64,000 nt of DNA from Haloarcula sp. H-GB4 (lineage in GTDB: Archaea; Halobacteriota; Halobacteria; Halobacteriales; Haloarculaceae): contig NZ_JAVDDX010000001.1 in assembly GCF_030848575.1 (NCBI RefSeq), positions 1,116,001-1,180,000 on the forward strand, read 5' to 3'. The position numbers and the translations under genes are program-made. Shown piece after piece: positions 59,291 through 64,000 of the stretch; positions within the stretch are counted from its first letter, which is position 1, and the number at the start of each line of letters is the position of its first letter. Under the pieces are notes generated by a model. It was not told the DNA's origin. It made no database searches and saw only the letters and a list, made by a program, of their open reading frames with translations.

Positions 59291-60042
59291 GTCCGCGCGC
59301 GACAGAGTCAGAGGCTATCACGCTCCCCGACCCAGCCGAGCGGCTCCTCGCCATCCGAGACCTTGATGCGGGCTACGGCGATCTGCAGGTCCTCAGTGAT
59401 GTCCATATGGACGTTTCCGACGGTGAGTACGTCGTCATCGTCGGGCCAAACGGGGCTGGCAAGTCAACGGTGATGAAGTCCGTCTTCGGCCTGACAACGT
59501 ACATGGGTGGAGAGGTCATCTTCAGCGGGGCTGATATCAGCCAGCGCAATCCCGACGAAATCATTTACGAGGGAATCAGCTACGTCCCCCAGACCGGCAA
59601 CGTATTCGGCTCGCTGAGTGTGCGCGAGAACCTCGAAATGGGTGCGTACATCCTCGACGAAGTGCCGGAAGACCGGATTGAAGACGTGTACGACAGGTTC
59701 CCCATTCTCCGGGAGCGGTCCGACCAGTCGGCCGGGACGCTGTCGGGCGGCCAACAGCAGATGCTCGCCATGGGCCGGGCGCTGATGCTCGACCCCGACC
59801 TGCTGTTGCTCGACGAGCCCTCCGCCGGGCTCGCCCCGGACCTGGTCGACGATATGTTCGATCGCATCGACCGCATCAACGACGACGGCACGGCTATTCT
59901 GATGGTCGAGCAAAACGCAAAGGAGGCACTCCGGCGGTGTGATCGGGGCTATGTGCTCGTGCAGGGTCAGAATCGCTACGAGGACGAAGGGACGGTCCTC
60001 CTCAACGACGAGCAGGTTCGCCAAGACTTCCTCGGCGGATAG
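59287..60042 (+). CDS. livF: Branched-chain amino acid ABC transporter ATP-binding protein, LivF type
   Basis: The 251-residue ABC protein has the N-terminal AIRDLDAGYGDLQVLSDVHM, Walker A GPNGAGKSTVMK, the LivF signature LSGGQQQMLAMGRALM, Walker B LLLLDEPSAGLAP, and H-loop ILMVEQNAKEAL. It ends RQDFLGG. It pairs with LivG. It is the last gene of livHMGF and is followed, 31 bases on, by the convergent substrate-binding protein gene. Confidence 0.96.
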   Translation: MSPRATESEAITLPDPAERLLAIRDLDAGYGDLQVLSDVHMDVSDGEYVVIVGPNGAGKSTVMKSVFGLTTYMGGEVIFSGADISQRNPDEIIYEGISYVPQTGNVFGSLSVRENLEMGAYILDEVPEDRIEDVYDRFPILRERSDQSAGTLSGGQQQMLAMGRALMLDPDLLLLDEPSAGLAPDLVDDMFDRIDRINDDGTAILMVEQNAKEALRRCDRGYVLVQGQNRYEDEGTVLLNDEQVRQDFLGG

Positions 60043-60073
60043 CTCGAAAAAAGGATCAGCGCTGACAGCCCTG

Positions 60074-61450
60074 TTACTGGTTCATCGCGCTGTTGATCTC
60101 AGACGTGTAGGAGGACTGCTGTTGCTCGAAGCCGACCTGATTGACGATAGTCCCGCCCTCCGCTTCAAATGCGCCGGCGAACGCCTCTTGCAGTGCTTGC
60201 CCGTAGCTGTTGTTCACGTACAGCGTCGATGCGGTCGCGGCACCGAGTTCGTCCACGCCGACTTGCGCAAGGACCTGTCCCTGCAGGGCGTCGCTGGGCG
60301 GGGTGCGGAACATGTAATCGTTGTCTTCGAGGTCAGTAATCGTCGGCGACGTAGACGCTGGCGAACACCCGACGACGCTGCTGTCGATGAGCACGTTTCT
60401 GGCGACCTGTATCGACGTCTCGGAGCTGGCCGCTCCGGTAATTGACGGATAGCCCGCGCTGACAAGAGAGTTGGCGGCGTCGATGCCCGCCTGCGCCTGG
60501 GTCTGGGTGTCTCCGACCTGATAATCGAACTCGAAGTCGACTTGGCCTTCGAGTTGCAGGGCCGGGAGTAGCGCTCCGTCACGGATCGGCCTGCCGAGCG
60601 GTCCGAGGTCGCCGGTTTCGGGCATCAACACACCGAACTTGACCGTCCGTCCGGAGTCGCTCCCAGAGCCGTTCGGTTCCGGCTGTGGGATGTCGTCGCC
60701 AGCGCTGAAGTCGACGGTGCTGAGCGTATCGACGCCCCCACCGTCTTGGAAGCCGAAGACCTGATACTGCGCCGAGGCCATATCCCCGTTTTCGTCGAAG
60801 TTGACCGCACTCGAGGCCCCCTCGTACTGGATGTTCTCGCCCGCGGCGGCCGCTTCGACGGCCGCTGGCAACTCGGAGGGACCGTACGACTCGCCGCCCG
60901 GATTGGCGACGACGCGCATGTGATTCCGGACGGCCTGCCCGTCGTTTTCGCCGGCCAGCAGGTTTGCGAGAATCTGGACCGCCGTCGCGTCGTATGCCTG
61001 TGACGTGAACACGCCGGCCTCGTCGTAATCGAACTCGGAGGTGAACTGCTCTGTGAAGGTATCGACACCAGGCCCGGCCGCTGACGGGGCCGTGCCGCGG
61101 ACGTTCGACATATCGTCGCCGACGTTACTCGGCAGTTCGCCGTCCTGCAGGCCATCGGTGACGAGGATGTCGGCGGCATCGTCGCCGTAGTCGGCGTAGA
61201 AGTCCTTGAACAGTTGCACACCGCTCTGAGGATAGCCGACGACCATCAGCACGTCCGGTGACTCCGGACCGCTGTCGCCACCGGACTCGGTCCCGGTTCC
61301 GGTCATCCCACCATCGCCGCCGTCTCCGCCGTCCCCGCCGTCACCGCCGGTCTGTTCGGTTGAACAACCTGCCAACCCACCAAGCAGACCGACAGTGGTT
61401 ACCGCCCCAGTTCGCTTCAGGAACGCTCGCCGATTGGTATCGCGACTCAT
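60074..61450 (-). CDS. Liv-type substrate-binding lipoprotein with swapped lobe halves (circular permutation)
   Basis: From the ATG at 61450 the protein has 458 residues. A Tat signal (NRRAFLKRTG) with lipobox LAGC (Cys29) is followed by a Gly/Asp-rich linker (31-62). Next comes a block at about 65-248 that in LivJ-type proteins is the C-terminal half (PDVLMVVGYPQSGVQLFK; ASSAVNFDENGDM). A linker (249-268) leads to a block at about 269-458 that is normally the N-terminal half (VKFGVLMPETGDLGPLGRP; ITGAASSETSIQVARN; YTSEINSAMNQ). So the order is swapped and the chain ends where the usual break before the second lobe would be. It is convergent with livHMGF. A TATA-like element at 61474-61481 lies 28 bases upstream. 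Confidence 0.85.
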   Translation of the reverse strand: MSRDTNRRAFLKRTGAVTTVGLLGGLAGCSTEQTGGDGGDGGDGGDGGMTGTGTESGGDSGPESPDVLMVVGYPQSGVQLFKDFYADYGDDAADILVTDGLQDGELPSNVGDDMSNVRGTAPSAAGPGVDTFTEQFTSEFDYDEAGVFTSQAYDATAVQILANLLAGENDGQAVRNHMRVVANPGGESYGPSELPAAVEAAAAGENIQYEGASSAVNFDENGDMASAQYQVFGFQDGGGVDTLSTVDFSAGDDIPQPEPNGSGSDSGRTVKFGVLMPETGDLGPLGRPIRDGALLPALQLEGQVDFEFDYQVGDTQTQAQAGIDAANSLVSAGYPSITGAASSETSIQVARNVLIDSSVVGCSPASTSPTITDLEDNDYMFRTPPSDALQGQVLAQVGVDELGAATASTLYVNNSYGQALQEAFAGAFEAEGGTIVNQVGFEQQQSSYTSEINSAMNQ

Positions 61451-61473
61451 ACCACTTACCACTGATTCACATC

Positions 61474-61481
61474 TTATAAAA
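61474..61481 (-). promoter_or_regulatory. TATA box of the Liv substrate-binding protein gene
   Basis: The minus-strand TTTTATAA is centred 28 bases upstream of the ATG at 61450, giving a leaderless transcript. The gene therefore has its own promoter, independent of livHMGF. The rest of the gap to the sod stop (61482-61636) contains no recognised gene. Confidence 0.6.
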
Positions 61482-61636
61482 CTATATCCTCCCGTGACAC
61501 TGCCGTTCCGTAGTCTGCTCCAGTCACGCCGATATTTTTTGTCGGCATAGTTAGATATTAACGGTGGGTCAGACACTATCGGCACAGACATCTCTCAGGC
61601 TTTTACACGTCCGCAAAAAACGTCGAGTGTCGCCCC

Positions 61637-62248
61637 TTATTCGACGCGACCGACGACCTTCTCGTACTCTTCAGCAGCCTTGTCCCAGTCGACAACCTCG
61701 AAGAAGGCGTCGATAAAGTCACCGCGAGCGGGGCCGTAGTCGTAGTAGTAGGAGTGCTCCCAGACGTCGAGGGCGAGGATGGGATGGGAGCCCCAGAGCG
61801 CGCCCTGGTCGTGCTTGTCGACCGGCACGTTGCGCAGTTGCTTGGCAACGGGGTCGTACACGAGCAGCGCCCAGCCGCCGGCAGCTGATGCGGCGGCTTC
61901 GAACTCGCCCTTCCAGCCTTCGTAGGAGCCAAAGTCCTCCTCGATGCGGTCGAGGAGTTCGCCCTCCGGCTCACCGCCGCCGTTGGGGTCCATGTTCTCC
62001 CAGAACAGCGTGTGGAGATAGTGACCACAGCCGTTGTGGGTGACATTGCCCATCGCGGCGGCACTCGAACCAAAGTCACCGGATTCGCGGTTCTCGGCGA
62101 GCGTCTCCTCGGCCGATTCGAGACCGTTTACGTACCCCTGATGGTGGGTGTCGTGGTGCCAGGTGAGCACCTGCTCGGAGATGTGTGGCTCCAGCGCATC
62201 GTAGTCGTACGGGAGCGGTGGCAGTTCGGGATTTGAATGTTCGGACAT
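61637..62248 (-). CDS. sod: Superoxide dismutase (Mn/Fe family)
   Basis: The 203-residue enzyme removes superoxide. The N-terminal domain has LPYDYDALEPHISEQVLTWHHDTHHQGYVNG with the metal His residues. The C-terminal domain contains HPILALDVWEHSYYYDYG, holding the Asp and His ligands. The haloarchaeal Mn type is likely, but Mn versus Fe cannot be fixed here. A GGAGG-type site lies upstream of the ATG (about 62257-62263), so it has a leadered mRNA. It is divergent in function from the neighbouring photolyase, but both protect from oxygen and light damage. Confidence 0.95.
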   Translation of the reverse strand: MSEHSNPELPPLPYDYDALEPHISEQVLTWHHDTHHQGYVNGLESAEETLAENRESGDFGSSAAAMGNVTHNGCGHYLHTLFWENMDPNGGGEPEGELLDRIEEDFGSYEGWKGEFEAAASAAGGWALLVYDPVAKQLRNVPVDKHDQGALWGSHPILALDVWEHSYYYDYGPARGDFIDAFFEVVDWDKAAEEYEKVVGRVE

Positions 62249-62430
62249 ATGAAAACGCCTCCATCATTACCTGTCGCGCGGCTGCCTGTTAAACGTTTAG
62301 GAGCCATTTGGTAGCACTCAACAAGGACGGCGGGACGAAGCCGTATCTGCCCGCGGTACTGATGCCACCAAGCGGCGTCAGCTCGCGTGTAAGCACCCGG
62401 GAGAGTTCAATTAGACGGAACGAAACCGCG

Positions 62431-63828
62431 CTACTCGTCTCCTCTGGCCCGCTTGTACATCGCCAGCGCCTGCTCGCGGCGCTCGCTGTGGTCGACAACG
62501 GGGTCCGGGTACTCCGGCGCAGCGTTGCGCCGCTGCGTGAGCGAGCACTCGTTCCAGTCGTGGATAATTTCCGGCGCGGCGTCCCGTAGCTCCGGGACGT
62601 ACTCCTTGATGTATTCGGCATCCGGGTCGTAGTCTTCGCCCTGTGTCATCGGATTGAAGATGCGGAAATAGGGTTGCGCGTCGGTCCCCGTGGAGGCCGC
62701 CCACTGCCAGCCGCCGTTGTCGTTGGCTGTGTCGTGGTCGACCAGCTTCTCCCGGAACCACTCGTAGCCGTGTCGCCAGTCGATGAGCAGGTCCTTGGTG
62801 AGGAAGGAGGCGACAATCATTCGGACGCGGTTGTGCATGTACGCCTCGTCACGAAGCTGGCGCATCCCGGCGTCAACGATGGGATAACCCGTCTCACCGT
62901 CTTTCCAGGCCTGCAGCAGTTCCTCGTCGTTCTCCCACTCAATTGGGTTCTCGTATGATTTGTAGTTCGCGCTAACGACGTGTGGATGGGCAAACAGCAC
63001 CTGCGTGTAGAACTCCCGCCAGGCCAGCTGGGACTGAAACTCTCGGACGGAATCGCGGCGGTCACCGCCGGTCCCCTCTTTGGCGTCCTGCGTCCGGTCG
63101 TACACTTCTCGGATGCCGATGGTCCCGAACTTCAGATGGGCCGAGAGCCGCGAGGTGCATTCGTCGGCCGGGAAGTCCCGGCGCTCCTCATACTCGTAGA
63201 CGTTCTCATCGAGGAAGTCATCGAGCAGGGCGCGTGCGTCGTCGGTTCCCGCCGCGGGCACGTCCGCTTCTGGCTCCTCGAAACCGAGGTCAGCTAGCGT
63301 CGGGAGCGCGTCACCGTCGACATCAACTAACTCGTCAGTTGACGGCGGATCGTAGGGGGCTGCCTTCTCGCGGTCGTGCCACTTCCGGCCGAAGTAGGTG
63401 AAGACGCTGTAGGGGTCGCCATCGTTCGTCGTAATCTCTCCGGGTTCGTGTAATATGGCGTTCTGGAGGGCCTCTCGGGCCACGTCCGCGTCGTCGAGCG
63501 CTTGCCGGACGGCCGCGTCGCGTTCCCGTGCAAGTCCGGAGTAGTCCTTGCCCCAGGTGACTTTCTCCGCGCCGTACTCGGCTGCCAGTTCTGGCAAAAC
63601 GGATGTGGGGTCTCCCTCGGCAACGACGAGGTCGCTACCGTGGTCACGGTACCACTCGCGCAAACTGTCGAGCGCGTCCAGCATAAACGCGACCCGGGGC
63701 GGGCCGGCGTGGTCGAGAACGGCCGTGTCGAAGATGAACACCGGGACGACCGGGTCAGACGGAGTCGCCGCGGCGAGGCCGGCGTTGTCCGTCGCCCGGA
63801 GGTCACGGCGGTGCCAGTGCAGGCGCAT
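62431..63828 (-). CDS. phr: Deoxyribodipyrimidine photolyase (CPD photolyase, class I)
   Basis: From the ATG at 63828 (MRLHWHRRDLRATDNAG) the product has 465 residues. The N-terminal antenna domain (1-130) binds a folate or deazaflavin chromophore. The C-terminal FAD domain has conserved motifs: FQSQLAWREFYTQVLFAHP, AWKDGETGYPIVDAGMRQL, EAYMHNRVRMIVASFLTKDLLIDW and NDNGGWQWAASTGTDAQPYFRIFNP. It repairs UV cyclobutane dimers with blue light. Haloarchaea use this actively. The extension from 63936 is rejected. It is divergent from the crotonase gene at 63935. Confidence 0.96.
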   Translation of the reverse strand: MRLHWHRRDLRATDNAGLAAATPSDPVVPVFIFDTAVLDHAGPPRVAFMLDALDSLREWYRDHGSDLVVAEGDPTSVLPELAAEYGAEKVTWGKDYSGLARERDAAVRQALDDADVAREALQNAILHEPGEITTNDGDPYSVFTYFGRKWHDREKAAPYDPPSTDELVDVDGDALPTLADLGFEEPEADVPAAGTDDARALLDDFLDENVYEYEERRDFPADECTSRLSAHLKFGTIGIREVYDRTQDAKEGTGGDRRDSVREFQSQLAWREFYTQVLFAHPHVVSANYKSYENPIEWENDEELLQAWKDGETGYPIVDAGMRQLRDEAYMHNRVRMIVASFLTKDLLIDWRHGYEWFREKLVDHDTANDNGGWQWAASTGTDAQPYFRIFNPMTQGEDYDPDAEYIKEYVPELRDAAPEIIHDWNECSLTQRRNAAPEYPDPVVDHSERREQALAMYKRARGDE

Positions 63829-63934
63829 ACCTAGTACACGGACTAGCCCGGGCAAAAGGTACTGCCCAACGATGTTGGTCTGGCAGGCGCTGACGGACAC
63901 CACTGTTATCTTTCCGCCGGTCAAGGGCCCACAC

Positions 63935-64000
63935 ATGGAAGACGCGACCGTGACGCTATCTGTTGACGACGGGATCGCTACAGTGACGCTGAACCAGCCA
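63935..64000 (+). CDS. Enoyl-CoA hydratase/isomerase family protein, start only
   Basis: Only 22 residues are visible: MEDATVTLSVDDGIATVTLN then QP. This is the usual opening of crotonase-fold enzymes (a beta hairpin ending in VTLNQP). The gene runs off the window. Its N-terminus and the gene direction, divergent from phr, fit a haloarchaeal enoyl-CoA hydratase that could act with the acyl-CoA and 3-hydroxyacyl-CoA dehydrogenases elsewhere in this window. Confidence 0.7.
   Translation, partial: MEDATVTLSVDDGIATVTLNQP

Noticed and set aside
60056-60065. TCAGCGCTGA palindrome between livF and the binding protein gene
   Set aside because: Only ten bases long and partly in the gap between convergent genes; expected by chance and without a T run.
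61260-61370. Gly/Asp-rich repetitive DNA in the Liv binding protein, possibly a tandem repeat or CRISPR-like array
   Set aside because: It encodes the in-frame linker after the lipobox; repeats are short codon repeats without spacers.

Overview
The window is chromosomal DNA from a halophilic archaeon of class Halobacteria, most likely Haloarcula or a close relative. The protein-coding genes are GC-rich at third positions and encode acidic proteins. Many starts sit about 25-30 bases after a TATA-like element (leaderless transcripts), while a minority have GGAGGTGA-type ribosome binding sites. The Tat signals, lipoboxes and many small families are typical of haloarchaea. No IS element, integrase, CRISPR array, rRNA gene or replication origin was seen. 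It reads as core chromosome with a few accessory patches. The genus assignment is an impression from the protein families, not a measured result.

Layout. 0-2 kb: end of a beta carbonic anhydrase, then a shikimate kinase-chorismate mutase pair. 2-6.5 kb: potassium uptake (trkA-trkH forward, a second trkH reverse, with a frameshifted small gene between). 6.7-10.6 kb: a reverse-strand operon encoding a PhoX-like Tat protein carrying cohesin-like and dockerin-like modules, a membrane-anchored cohesin-like protein and a small hypothetical. 10.9-15.2 kb: small regulators, acyl-CoA dehydrogenase, 3-hydroxyacyl-CoA dehydrogenase, and fructose-1,6-bisphosphatase preceded by a possible leader ORF. 15.2-22.9 kb: a large surface protein, glutamate dehydrogenase, a drug/metabolite-type transporter, a RIO-like kinase and a second acyl-CoA dehydrogenase. 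22.9-30.4 kb: UspA, RtcB, a DoxX-like membrane pair, a membrane hydrolase, a CDP-alcohol phosphatidyltransferase, a 7TM histidine kinase and an alpha/beta hydrolase. 30.5-33.1 kb: an Hsp20-like mini-protein overlapping a Cdc48 ATPase. 33.1-36.7 kb: a TrmB-like sensor domain without HTH divergent from a degenerate histidine kinase, a DUF420 protein and a frameshifted GNAT acetyltransferase. 36.8-41.7 kb: the lsm-rpl37e-purF operon, an M42 peptidase, a zinc metalloprotease and an HTH regulator. 41.8-46.3 kb: an alkaline phosphatase-superfamily enzyme, small proteins and a second Cdc48 paralogue. 46.5-55.7 kb: a DUF4349 lipoprotein, a nitrilase-type hydrolase, SRPBCC and HTH proteins, a tandem LEA14/WHy protein, an AbrB-PhoU regulator, an ATP-NAD kinase-like protein, a CinA-type protein, tRNA-Glu(CTC) and a membrane-anchored winged-helix protein. 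56-61.5 kb: livHMGF and a convergent substrate-binding protein. 61.6-64 kb: superoxide dismutase, photolyase and the start of an enoyl-CoA hydratase.

The strongest oddity is the Liv substrate-binding protein (60074-61450). Its two halves are in swapped order behind the Tat/lipobox signal, as expected for a natural circular permutation of a type I periplasmic-binding fold. Other noteworthy items are the cohesin/dockerin surface phosphatase operon, a histidine kinase whose receiver and ATP-binding residues are degraded, two genes each carrying one apparent frameshift, and an Hsp20-like protein translationally coupled to Cdc48. All functional calls rest on motif and family recognition by eye; no database search was run.
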